Notes: generated by a model from the sequence alone, not told the origin. A stretch of 64,000 bases of DNA from Clostridium sp. (GCA_018371855.1 JAHAKD010000002.1:62001-126000), one strand, 5' to 3'. Counted from the stretch's first letter, positions 35,217 through 43,248 are shown. Made by a program: numbers and translations.

Positions 35217-36131
35217 ATGAAGTATGTTTTAGAAACATTTGATATAATGAAAAGATATAAGCATTCAATAGTTCTAGAAAAACTTAATATGCATGTACCA
35301 ATTGGTAGCATATATGGACTTATTGGAAGAAATGGTGCGGGAAAAACAACACTAATTAGGCTTTTATGTGGGTTGCAACAGTTAACTTCAGGCGAATATA
35401 AAATTTATGGAATAAAAAATACAGATAGAAAGATATGTGAAGTAAGAAAAAGGATAGGTGCTATAATAGAGACACCATCGATTTGTATGGATATGACAGC
35501 AAAAGATAATCTCAAAGAACAATATAAAATTGTAGGCTTACCTAATTATGATGGAATATATGACCTATTAAAACTTGTTGGGTTAGAAAACACAGGGAAA
35601 AAGACTGTTAAACATTTTTCATTAGGTATGAAACAGAGATTAGGTATTGCAATTGCTTTAGTTGGAAGTCCTGATATACTTATTTTAGATGAACCTATAA
35701 ATGGATTAGATCCAGAGGGAATTATTGAAATTAGAGAATTAATTTTAAAATTAAATAAAGAAAAGGGAATTACATTTATAATTTCTAGCCATTATTTAGA
35801 TGAATTGTCCAAAATTGCAACTTGTTATGGTTTTATAAATGAACATAAGATAGTCAAAGAAATTGATAGGGATGAATTAGAAAAAAAATTTAGAAAAAGA
35901 ATTATTTTAAATGTAAGTAATTTAAATGAATGTGTTAGATATTTAGAAGAAAATGGTTTATCTTATAAAGTGATTTCCGATGAATCTATAGAAATATATG
36001 AGAAATTAAATATTTCGGAATTTGTTATTGCACTTTCAAAAAGAAATTGTAATATTAATAATTTTCAAGAAAAGGGAGAATCATTAGAAAATTATTATTT
36101 GAATTTAATAGGAGGTGCAAATAATGGTTAA
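35217..36131 (+). CDS. ABC transporter ATP-binding protein (BcrA/lantibiotic-protection type)
   Basis: Start set at ATG 35217 after AAAGGGAGGAG; the frame opens earlier at 35184 without a site. The 304 residues have Walker A GRNGAGKTT, signature FSLGMKQRLGIA, Walker B ILILDEP, D-loop NGLDPEG and H-loop SSHYLDEL. The C-terminal extension of about 90 residues after the NBD is typical of BcrA-like exporters of bacitracin and lantibiotics. It overlaps the permease by eight bases. Confidence 0.92.
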   Translation: MKYVLETFDIMKRYKHSIVLEKLNMHVPIGSIYGLIGRNGAGKTTLIRLLCGLQQLTSGEYKIYGIKNTDRKICEVRKRIGAIIETPSICMDMTAKDNLKEQYKIVGLPNYDGIYDLLKLVGLENTGKKTVKHFSLGMKQRLGIAIALVGSPDILILDEPINGLDPEGIIEIRELILKLNKEKGITFIISSHYLDELSKIATCYGFINEHKIVKEIDRDELEKKFRKRIILNVSNLNECVRYLEENGLSYKVISDESIEIYEKLNISEFVIALSKRNCNINNFQEKGESLENYYLNLIGGANNG

Positions 36132-36939
36132 ATTGTTGAAAGCAGGTCTTTTTAGATTAAAAAAAGATGTTATATTTTGGCTATTTGTATTTTTAACTAT
36201 TGGAATAGCAGGATTTACATTGTTTAGATATACATCTAATGAAGGGGTATCTTTAGATAAAATTATTAATGAATTTATAATATATATAGGATTTTTTATT
36301 GCGATATTTGTAAGTATTTTTGTTGGCAAAGAACATTCGGAAGGCATTATAAGAAATAAAATTATTGTTGGACATAATAGGATTTCAATTTTTCTATCAA
36401 ACCTTATAATTAGCATAGTGGTTTCACTATTATGTGAAATAATTTATTTATTAGTAATTTTCGTAATTGGAATACCTTTATTTGGAAAAATGCAAATGAC
36501 ATCAACTCACTTTATGATGGTTTTGCTAAATACTATTTTGATAATTATATCATTTTGCTCTATTTATAATTTTATATCGATGATATGTTCAGAGATAACA
36601 ATATCTACAACGATATGTATAATTATTTTTATAGCAATGTTTATTGTACAAGGAGCATTTAGCTTAACAGTTCACACTGATGAGTATATTGAGAATACTT
36701 TCTATGATGAAAATGGAAATAAACACATTATTAGCCAAGAACTTAATCCAAACTATCCAGGAGATGAGAAAATTAAACAAGCAAGATTGATTTATCTTTC
36801 AATTCCCCAAGGACAAGCTATGGAAATTAGTAATAACAATTTAGATTATTTAAAACAAATGCCTATTTATTCCATTGCTTTAATAGGTATAGTAAATATT
36901 TTGGGAATTTATATTTTTTCTAAAAAAGAATTAAAATAG
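36124..36939 (+). CDS. ABC-2 type permease of the same cassette
   Basis: ATG 36124 follows AGGAGGTGC inside the end of the ATPase gene. The 271 residues have about six membrane segments and one long extracellular loop (about residues 185-230), the normal build of BcrB/ABC-2 permeases. FVGKEHSEGIIRNKI is the typical cytoplasmic coupling segment. With the ATPase it should expel or shield against an amphipathic peptide (inference). Confidence 0.88.
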   Translation: MVKLLKAGLFRLKKDVIFWLFVFLTIGIAGFTLFRYTSNEGVSLDKIINEFIIYIGFFIAIFVSIFVGKEHSEGIIRNKIIVGHNRISIFLSNLIISIVVSLLCEIIYLLVIFVIGIPLFGKMQMTSTHFMMVLLNTILIIISFCSIYNFISMICSEITISTTICIIIFIAMFIVQGAFSLTVHTDEYIENTFYDENGNKHIISQELNPNYPGDEKIKQARLIYLSIPQGQAMEISNNNLDYLKQMPIYSIALIGIVNILGIYIFSKKELK

Positions 36940-36948
36940 GGGGAAAAA

Positions 36949-37830
36949 GTGAATATTAGTTTAGTATTTATAATAATATTAGTTTTTGTATGTATATTTT
37001 TAATTGTAAGAGTATTCCTAATAAAAAAGACAATTAGAGAAATAGAAAAATCTTTTACATATATACTAGAATCAGATACAAACAATATAGTAACAATATC
37101 TTCATTAGATAAAGATATTAAAAATTTAACTATAAATTTAAACAAGAACTTGATGGAGTTAAGAAAACAAAAACTACAATACAAAAATGGAAATCAAGAA
37201 ATAAAAAAAATAATAACTAATATATCACATGACCTAAGAACACCATTAACTGTAATTAACGGATATATAGATTTATTGCAAAAAGAAAATAAAAATGTAG
37301 AACAAGAAAGATATATAAAAATAATTAAAGAGAAGATTTATGAATTGAAAGAACTTACAGAACAATTATTTGGATTTTCAAAAACAGTCGATATTGATTT
37401 AGAAGTAAAAAAAGAAGAATGTTGTTTGAATGATATCTTAGAAGAATCTTTAGCCAATTATTATAATCAATTTAAGGAAAAAAATATTATACCTAAGATA
37501 TCTATTAGTAATAAAAAAATAAATAAAATGGTTAATAAAATTGCTATTATAAGAATATTTGAAAATATATTATCAAATGCATTAAAATATAGTAATGGAA
37601 ATTTCGAAGTTATAATGAATGATGATGGCATAATTACATTCTCTAATAAGGCTAATTCTTTAGATGCAATAACGGTACAGAAAATTTTTGACAGGTACTT
37701 CACAGTAGAAAACGCAAAAGAATCTACTGGAATAGGACTAGCTATTGCAAAACAACTAATTGAACAAAACATGGGAAAAATTACAGCAAAATATGTGAAT
37801 GGATATCTAATTATAAATCTTTATTTGTAA
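36949..37830 (+). CDS. Sensor histidine kinase of the same cassette
   Basis: GTG 36949 follows GGGGGAAAAA. The 293-residue kinase has only one membrane helix (about 5-25) and almost no extracellular part, so it may sense through the ABC transporter or within the membrane. The H-box ISHDLRTPLTVING near residue 96 carries the phospho-His; the N-box ENILSNALKYS, F-box IFDRYFT and G-box STGIGLAIAK follow. It pairs with the response regulator at 34476. Confidence 0.92.
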   Translation: MNISLVFIIILVFVCIFLIVRVFLIKKTIREIEKSFTYILESDTNNIVTISSLDKDIKNLTINLNKNLMELRKQKLQYKNGNQEIKKIITNISHDLRTPLTVINGYIDLLQKENKNVEQERYIKIIKEKIYELKELTEQLFGFSKTVDIDLEVKKEECCLNDILEESLANYYNQFKEKNIIPKISISNKKINKMVNKIAIIRIFENILSNALKYSNGNFEVIMNDDGIITFSNKANSLDAITVQKIFDRYFTVENAKESTGIGLAIAKQLIEQNMGKITAKYVNGYLIINLYL

Positions 37831-37854
37831 AAAAATTATTATAAAGAAAAAGAA

Positions 37855-37881
37855 AGCTACGAGTATATTTCAACTCGTAGC
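37855..37881. terminator. Hairpin after the histidine kinase
   Basis: GCTACGAGT and ACTCGTAGC form a 9-bp stem. Its T-rich flank lies on the minus-strand side, so it may serve the minus-strand relic instead. Confidence 0.4.
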
Positions 37882-37948
37882 AAAAGAAGGTTCCTATCAC
37901 TAAAATATTAAGCTACATAACTAGTAAATCTTAATAAATCTGTTCAAC

Positions 37949-38065
37949 CTAGCAAACAATTTCGCCGTTGTTTACACCAGATGTAACAGAAGCGGTAAAT
38001 GTCCATGTTCCACCACTCTGTGCTACAACATACTGCTTGTCGATATAGTGAAGTCCGTATTTACA
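37949..38065 (-). pseudogene. Orphan G/C-richer coding fragment (C-terminal piece)
   Basis: On the minus strand a frame ending in TAG at 37949 encodes YIDKQYVVAQSGGTWTFTAS then VTSGVNNGEIVC. Its G/C-rich codons (GCA CAG AGT GGT, AAC AAC GGC) contrast with the surrounding sequence. The upstream part of the same frame is low-complexity A/T and unlikely to be coding. I read it as a truncated gene end left by a deletion. The family is not recognised; a Ser/Thr-rich peptide ending in Cys next to a lantibiotic-type cassette is suggestive but weak. Confidence 0.35.
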
Positions 38066-38290
38066 ATGAAATAAAATTAATAAAATCGTTAGTACTGTAA
38101 GAAAAAACTCGAATAATGTCGAATGACGTCGAAAAAATAAATGAAAATAGATTGAAAATATTTGTAATAAATAAAGCACTATTTTAACTTGGAATTTTGT
38201 AAAATATTTAATATTTTTTTTATAGAAATATTAAGATATTGGCTTATAATAAAAATGATATTTTTAATTTCTATATTTAAGCTCTTAATT

Positions 38291-38755
38291 TTATCTTTTA
38301 GTTTTAAATTTTTTATTTTCTGCAATAATGAGTTCAAGAGAAGTATTATTACTTTCTTTGATAGGAGTTTTTTCATCCATATGTACTTTGGCAGAGAGTA
38401 TGTATTGTCCTCCTAAATCTTTATAATTACATACAAAAGAATAAGCTGTTTTGAAAAATTTTTTTGTTTTTTCTATTCCTATACTATCAAAAAAATCTTT
38501 ATCAGAAGTAATGATATATTCGCAAGCTACATTGCTTACACTTTTAATCTGTCCCTTTAAATTATATTTTTCTTTAATTGAATTAAATAATTTTTCATAG
38601 GTACTAGAAGGAACTTTTAATGAATAATTTTTTATATTGGAATTTTTACTAATGTCTTTATTTGAATAATTTGTATTTTTTCTTTCTATATGCCTATATA
38701 TGCCATTTAAATTTTTGGTTTTATAATTAGTATTTCTTATGATTGCATAACTCAT
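38291..38755 (-). pseudogene. MobV/Pre plasmid-mobilisation relaxase, deleted remnant
   Basis: The start at 38755 begins MSYAIIRNTNYKTKNLNGIY then RHIERKN and NYSNKDI, the unmistakable MobV N-terminus, and continues to the motif region VHMDEKTP. There the expected H-x-D-E-x-x-P-H-x-H metal site is cut after TP. The frame runs into an unrelated-looking tail (IKESNNTSLELIIAENKK), probably the distal part joined by an internal deletion. Only 154 residues remain of about 400. Nicking activity must be lost. The low-complexity sequence to 38179 is probably decayed C-terminus. Confidence 0.85.
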
Positions 38756-38795
38756 AGTTAAAAAACTCCAATCAATAAAATAATTATAAAATTTT

Positions 38796-38826
38796 AAGTG
38801 TTCTAACATACTAGAACACTTTTTTC
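38796..38826 (+). terminator. Hairpin near the mob start
   Basis: AAGTGTTCTA and TAGAACACTT pair around a short loop and continue into TTTTT. A related AAAGTGTTC sequence recurs at 38829, so this may be part of the former oriT region. Confidence 0.5.
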
Positions 38827-38842
38827 AAAAGTGTTCTTTTTG

Positions 38843-38866
38843 GTAGGGCAAAGCCCTACATTTTTT
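38843..38866. other. Perfect palindrome upstream of mob, possible oriT remnant or terminator
   Basis: GTAGGGC-AAA-GCCCTAC is followed by ATTTTTT. It lies about 90 bases before the MobV start, where oriT is expected in MobV elements; it could equally be a terminator. Confidence 0.35.
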
Positions 38867-38943
38867 AGATAATATATAAAAAATATTGCTATATATTATA
38901 AAAAGTGATATATAGAGTTTAAATAAAAAGGAGATGGTAATAG

Positions 38944-39492
38944 ATGAAAAAGAAATATGTAATTGGAATTATTATATTAATTTTAATAATTGCTATAATT
39001 TTGTGCGCTTTTTTGTATAATAAAGATAAAACTAATGGTGATTCTAATAATGAAAAAGAGAAATTTATAGTTGCTAATGCACTTGATAATAATGTTGTAA
39101 TTGAGGATAAATACGCAAATTTAACTACAGAACAAAAGAATGCATTAATTGAAAAAAGGAGTGTAGGTAAAGTCAGTTTACAGATTAAAGAAGGCACACT
39201 AACAAAAGAGAGAGCTACTATTGTAATTACAGATAAGAATGATTATCCTTATAGTTATGGCGAATATTATACTATAAAAAAATTAGAAAATGGCGAATGG
39301 AGAGATTTAAAATCAGAAAACTATAATATAAATGATTTACTTCATGAAACCGATAATAATGGAAAAGTTACAATGGAATTTAATTGGAAAGATAGATATG
39401 GAGAGTTAGAAAATGGTAAATATAGATTACTTATGGAAATAAATCCAGGTAATCCAGATACAGCAATCTACACAGAGTTTGAGATAAAATAA
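38944..39492 (+). CDS. Membrane-anchored Ig-like domain protein
   Basis: ATG 38944 follows AAGGAGATGG. A short basic N-terminus and one hydrophobic helix (about 5-25) anchor it. A linker then leads to a beta-sandwich domain with the pattern of bacterial Ig-like (Big_14-type) domains: KEGTLTKERATIVITDKN, YSYGEYYTIKKLENGEW, ENGKYRLLMEINPG, TEFEIK. There is no lipobox cysteine. It is probably exposed on the cell surface; its role is unknown. Confidence 0.75.
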   Translation: MKKKYVIGIIILILIIAIILCAFLYNKDKTNGDSNNEKEKFIVANALDNNVVIEDKYANLTTEQKNALIEKRSVGKVSLQIKEGTLTKERATIVITDKNDYPYSYGEYYTIKKLENGEWRDLKSENYNINDLLHETDNNGKVTMEFNWKDRYGELENGKYRLLMEINPGNPDTAIYTEFEIK

Positions 39493-39535
39493 ACATCTAA
39501 TAAATATAATCTTTTAGATTATGTATAAAAATTAT

Positions 39536-39580
39536 AAAAAATTAATCTCTCTTAATTGAATGTGGAGATTAATTTTTTTG
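39536..39580 (+). terminator. Intrinsic terminator after the Ig-like gene
   Basis: AAAATTAATCTC pairs with GAGATTAATTTT across about 15 bases and is followed by a T run. The next 80 bases (39581-39664) hold no gene and have unusually balanced base content. Confidence 0.7.
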
Positions 39581-39664
39581 CTTAAAAATAGATAAGTTAT
39601 TATATGTATCCCAGAATGAACGAATGCCAACTACCGACTAGCCACCATTCCAAGTCCTGACTAG

Positions 39665-40465
39665 TTACCGTACCCAAAAACCGATTAAAAATCCGATAAT
39701 GCAAAATATAATTGATAATATACCCGTTGTATTAAAACTTATGTTAGGGAGAAGAATGAACACAGAGCCTAAAACAAATCCTAATATAGAATAATATGTT
39801 TGGGAATGATATTTATTAAGTAAAAATTGTATTAATTTCATACATAAGAATCCACCAATAAGCAAACCAATTCCCATAGGAAGTAATATTCTCATATTTA
39901 TTATAGATACTGCATAAAGATATGTTTCATAAACTCCAAGTAGCATTAAAATAACAGTGCTACTAACGCCAGGAACCACAATGCCAAGACTCATTAAAAA
40001 GCCGGCTAGTATTAAAAATTCAAAACTATAGTTATCACCATAATATATTCCAACATTACTAGACAATTTGTTTTCTAGTAAAAGTAATAAAATAGCAATA
40101 ATAAATGATACTATAAAAAATATGATATATCGTAATTTAAATTTTTCTTTTGAATTACAAACTCTAAATATAGAAGGAATACAGCCTAAGATAAGACCAA
40201 TAAAGGTAAAAGATGTAATTTCTGGATATCTTTCGAATAAAAAGAGAATAATATTGCTAAAGATAATTATTCCAGTAAGACCACCTAATATAAAAGGAGT
40301 AAGAAATTTAATATTATTCTTCCAATCTTTAAAAAAGTTTAATATACTATTTAAAAGTGTTTCGTAAATACCAAAAATAACACATAATACACCACTGCTT
40401 ATACCAGGTATTATTGCGCCAGCGCCAATAAGGATACCCTTAATGTAATTAAAAAGAAATTTCAT
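39665..40465 (-). CDS. popT: DUF368 membrane protein, PopT-like undecaprenyl-phosphate translocase
   Basis: The 266 residues have about eight membrane segments and the DUF368 signature GAGAIIPGISSGVLCVIFGI at the N-terminus, with the internal repeat SLGIVVPGVSSTVILMLLGV. DUF368 proteins (PopT of Staphylococcus) were shown to return the lipid carrier undecaprenyl phosphate across the membrane for cell-wall recycling. Two inverted-repeat halves are visible. AGGTGTATT (minus strand) precedes the ATG. The gene symbol is by family; function in this species is inferred. Confidence 0.82.
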   Translation of the reverse strand: MKFLFNYIKGILIGAGAIIPGISSGVLCVIFGIYETLLNSILNFFKDWKNNIKFLTPFILGGLTGIIIFSNIILFLFERYPEITSFTFIGLILGCIPSIFRVCNSKEKFKLRYIIFFIVSFIIAILLLLLENKLSSNVGIYYGDNYSFEFLILAGFLMSLGIVVPGVSSTVILMLLGVYETYLYAVSIINMRILLPMGIGLLIGGFLCMKLIQFLLNKYHSQTYYSILGFVLGSVFILLPNISFNTTGILSIIFCIIGFLIGFWVR

Positions 40466-40506
40466 AATACACCTCTGTTATATGTATATGGAAGGAAGTA
40501 AAGAAT

Positions 40507-40953
40507 ATGACAAATAAAGAAGTTATTGAAGCTTATACAAAAACTAAAGAAAGCCTAAATCCAATTCTAGATGAACTTCAAGAATTGAATGGATTTGTAT
40601 CTAGTAATGATATTATAGAAATTGCTAAGTATCTAGATATTTCTGAAAAAGAGATAATGGTACTTTTAAAATATAAGAAAAATATTAAACTAGAAAAACA
40701 AGGCGAAAATATAGTAATTGTATGTAAAGGACCAAACTGTTTAAAGAAGGGGTCATTAGATATAATAAAAGAAATTGAAAAAGAATTTAATGTAAAAGAA
40801 GGTCATACAAGCAAAGATGGAAAAATTACATTAGAAACAAAAAATTGTTTTAAAAAATGTGGTTTTGCTCCAAATGTAGAAATAAATGGAAAATTATATA
40901 GTAATTGTTTAAAACAGGATATTGTTAAAATTTTAAAAGATATGATATATTAA
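40507..40953 (+). CDS. Thioredoxin-like [2Fe-2S] ferredoxin (NuoE/HydC family), stand-alone
   Basis: The 148 residues have an N-terminal helical part and a C-terminal thioredoxin-like ferredoxin. The four cluster cysteines are in CKGPNC and CFKKCGFAPNVEING, as in the NuoE 24-kDa subunit and the HydC subunit of electron-bifurcating hydrogenases. No NuoF, HydA or HydB gene is adjacent, so its electron partners are unknown. AAGGAAG precedes the ATG; the DJ-1 gene follows 23 bases on. Confidence 0.82.
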   Translation: MTNKEVIEAYTKTKESLNPILDELQELNGFVSSNDIIEIAKYLDISEKEIMVLLKYKKNIKLEKQGENIVIVCKGPNCLKKGSLDIIKEIEKEFNVKEGHTSKDGKITLETKNCFKKCGFAPNVEINGKLYSNCLKQDIVKILKDMIY

Positions 40954-40976
40954 TAAAGAGGAAGGAAGGGAAGATT

Positions 40977-41531
40977 ATGAAAAAAGTAGCTGTAATGATT
41001 GCTGATGGAACTGAAGAGATTGAAGCTCTTACCGTAGTAGATGTTATGAGAAGAGCAAATATCAAATGTGATATTGTAAGTGTTAATGGAAGAAAAATAA
41101 AAAGTTCGCACAATATAGAAGTATTGGCAGATAAAGTAATAGATGAATCTATTAAAGAGTATGATATGATTGTATTGCCAGGAGGTTTACCAGGAGCATA
41201 TAATCTAGCTGAAGATAAATTATTAATAGAAACTTTAAAAGAATTTAGTAAAAATAGTAACAAATATATTGGTGCAATATGTGCATCTCCAGCTATTGTT
41301 TTATCTAAAGCAAACATAGAAGAAGGAAAAAATATAACATCATATCCAGGCAAAGGATTTGAAGATTTATTAAAGAAAGCAAATTATACTGAAAATTTAG
41401 TAGAAGTAGATGGAAATATTATAACAAGTAGAGGACCTGCAACAGCAATGCTATTCGCATATAAATTATTAGATGTTTTAGGTCATAATTCTAAAGAAGT
41501 AAGTGATGGAATGCTTTGGAATTTATTATAG
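40977..41531 (+). CDS. DJ-1/PfpI family protein (YajL-like)
   Basis: The 184-residue protein has the flavodoxin-like DJ-1 fold: the N-terminal ADGTEEIEA with the conserved Glu, VLPGGLPGAYNL, and the nucleophile cysteine in IGAICASPAIVL near residue 102. These proteins handle glyoxal-type damage or act as redox-sensing deglycases/chaperones; the exact role is debated. GGAAGGAAGGG precedes the ATG. Confidence 0.9.
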   Translation: MKKVAVMIADGTEEIEALTVVDVMRRANIKCDIVSVNGRKIKSSHNIEVLADKVIDESIKEYDMIVLPGGLPGAYNLAEDKLLIETLKEFSKNSNKYIGAICASPAIVLSKANIEEGKNITSYPGKGFEDLLKKANYTENLVEVDGNIITSRGPATAMLFAYKLLDVLGHNSKEVSDGMLWNLL

Positions 41532-41537
41532 GAAAAA

Positions 41538-41560
41538 AGGAACGTCACTAAATCCCGAAG
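41538..41560 (+). repeat. Copy of the short dispersed motif
   Basis: AAGGAACGTCACTAAATCCC lies between the DJ-1 stop and the thioesterase ribosome site, related to 31021 and 1301. Confidence 0.5.
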
Positions 41561-41571
41561 GAGGATGAATA

Positions 41572-41991
41572 ATGAAATTTGAAAGAGGAATAAATTATTA
41601 TGAATTAGATGGAATGAATGTAGTTCATCATTCAAATTATATAAGGTATATGGAAGAAGCAAGGATATATTTATTAGATAAAATAGGATTACCATATAAA
41701 AAAATAGAAGATAATGGAATAATGATTCCAGTTTTAGAAGTTGATTACAAATATAAGTATCCTGCAAAGTTTGGAGATATAATAGTTGTAAAAGTAGATA
41801 TATCTGAATTTGATGGAATAAAATTAAAGATGAAATATGAAATAATAAACAAAGAAACAGAAAAGCTTTTAGGAACAGGAGAAACAAAACATTGTTTTAC
41901 AAATTCTAATATGAGACCAGTATCATTAAAAAAAGTAAATAAAGAATTTTTTGACATATTTGAAAGTGCAACTAATTATATTGAAGAATAG
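41572..41991 (+). CDS. Acyl-CoA thioesterase, YbgC/4-hydroxybenzoyl-CoA thioesterase (hotdog) family
   Basis: The 139 residues have the hotdog signature YELDGMNVVHHSNYIRYMEE. In YbgC-type enzymes the catalytic Asp lies before the Gly-x-x-H of this stretch; here Asp is present in ELDGMN. RVDYKYKYPAKFGD-like strands (VDYKYKYPAKFGDIIVV) follow. It hydrolyses an acyl-CoA; chain length is unknown. AGGAGG precedes the ATG. A hairpin after its stop spans into the next gene's ribosome site. Confidence 0.88.
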   Translation: MKFERGINYYELDGMNVVHHSNYIRYMEEARIYLLDKIGLPYKKIEDNGIMIPVLEVDYKYKYPAKFGDIIVVKVDISEFDGIKLKMKYEIINKETEKLLGTGETKHCFTNSNMRPVSLKKVNKEFFDIFESATNYIEE

Positions 41992-42019
41992 AATTTAAAT
42001 ATAAATAAGTGTAACGAAT

Positions 42020-42054
42020 AAAACCATCTAGAATATTATATTCTAGGTGGTTTT
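42020..42054 (+). promoter_or_regulatory. 15-bp hairpin burying the patatin ribosome site
   Basis: AAAACCATCTAGAAT (42020-42034) pairs with ATTCTAGGTGGTTTT (42040-42054) with one G-T wobble and a five-base loop. The 3' arm contains AGGTGG, the only ribosome site for the ATG at 42055, directly after the stem. It can act as a terminator of the thioesterase unit, a translational switch, or both. Confidence 0.7.
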
Positions 42055-42909
42055 ATGAAATTAGGATTATGTTTGTCAGGTGGAGGAATAAAAGGAGTAG
42101 CTCATATTGGTGCTATAAAAGCTTTAGAAGAAAAAGGAATAAAGTTTGATTATGTTTCGGGAACATCTTCTGGAAGTATAATAGCAACTTTGTATGCATG
42201 TGGATTCACCACAGATGAGATGTATAAAATATTTACTAAATATGCAAAAAGTATTAGATATATAGACTTTGAAAATATAAAAAGGTTTTTTAAAAATATT
42301 TTTACAGGAAGAGGTGTACGAATAGATGGCTTAAATAGTGGAATAAAGATAAAAAAATTAGTTAAAGAAGTGTGTATGCAAAAGGGAATAAAAAATATAA
42401 AACAAATAAAAATGCCAATATTAATACCAGCAGTGGATATTTATACAGATGAATTATGTGTCTTTTCGAATAATATAAATAAAGAAATAAAAAGTAGAGT
42501 AAACTATATAAATGATATAGACATAGGTACAGCAGTACAAGCAAGTTGTAGTTATCCAGGTATATTTTCGACATGCCCATTTAATAATAAATTATTTGTT
42601 GATGGAGGAATTACAGAAAATTTACCATGGAAAGAAACAAAAAAGGCAGGAGCAAATAAAGTATTAAGCATAGTTTTTGAGGATAAAGAACCTAAAAAAT
42701 GTTGTAATAATATTTTTGAGATTATAAATAAATCTTTTTCATTGTTATGTAAAGAATTGGAAAGATATGAATTGGATGGGACAGACTATTTGTTAAAAAT
42801 AAAAACAAATAGAGTAGGGCTTTTAGAGAAAAGTAAAATGCAAGAATTATATGAGGAAGGATATTTACAGCCTAAAAAGATGTTGCAAAATAACATATTA
42901 ATAAATTGA
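42055..42909 (+). CDS. Patatin-like phospholipase
   Basis: The 284 residues start MKLGLCLSGGGIKGVAHIGA, the patatin oxyanion motif. The nucleophile elbow GTSSGS (Ser near 41) and the catalytic Asp in VDGGITENLPW near 190 complete the Ser-Asp dyad. Firmicute members are predicted to hydrolyse membrane lipids; there is no signal peptide, so action is on the inner face. Its ribosome site lies in a stem-loop, so translation is probably conditional. Confidence 0.92.
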   Translation: MKLGLCLSGGGIKGVAHIGAIKALEEKGIKFDYVSGTSSGSIIATLYACGFTTDEMYKIFTKYAKSIRYIDFENIKRFFKNIFTGRGVRIDGLNSGIKIKKLVKEVCMQKGIKNIKQIKMPILIPAVDIYTDELCVFSNNINKEIKSRVNYINDIDIGTAVQASCSYPGIFSTCPFNNKLFVDGGITENLPWKETKKAGANKVLSIVFEDKEPKKCCNNIFEIINKSFSLLCKELERYELDGTDYLLKIKTNRVGLLEKSKMQELYEEGYLQPKKMLQNNILIN

Positions 42910-43033
42910 AATATATGGGTTAATATGTTATTAGTGGTTGGCAACTCGATAACCAATTTTATATTATATAACTGATAATATAAAGATAGCTTCTAGAATT
43001 TAGGAGGATAAAAAAGGTAAAATTGACTGGAAG

Positions 43034-43204
43034 ATGTTTATACTTGAAATATTTATTGTAACAGCTGGTGCCTATTTCGTATTAGCTTTTGTTACAGGAA
43101 TATTATTTGAAGTAAAAACTTGGGAAGATATAGTGCGAACACCAGTAATATTTTTTGCATGTACATATATAGAATGTCTATATAAATATAGTAAAATCAA
43201 GTAA
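43034..43204 (+). CDS. Small membrane protein, 56 residues (start uncertain)
   Basis: An open frame encodes MFILEIFIVTAGAYFVLAFV, TGILFEVKTWEDI, then a second hydrophobic stretch ending KYSKIK; two membrane helices are likely. AGGAGG at 43002 is too far from ATG 43034. A rare ATT at 43022, 14 bases from it, is an alternative start. A terminator follows directly. The 120 bases before it hold no other feature I can support. No family is recognised. Confidence 0.5.
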   Translation: MFILEIFIVTAGAYFVLAFVTGILFEVKTWEDIVRTPVIFFACTYIECLYKYSKIK

Positions 43205-43212
43205 TAATTCTT

Positions 43213-43248
43213 AAGACGGTGTAAATTTAAGTTTGCACCGTTTTTCTT
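43213..43248 (+). terminator. Intrinsic terminator
   Basis: GACGGTGTAAA and TTTGCACCGT pair around a short loop, followed by TTTTTCTTTTT. Confidence 0.8.

Noticed and set aside
38179..38376. 65-residue Lys/Leu/Ile frame on the minus strand
   Set aside because: Low-complexity, overlaps the MobV remnant in another frame; probably decayed C-terminus, not a gene.
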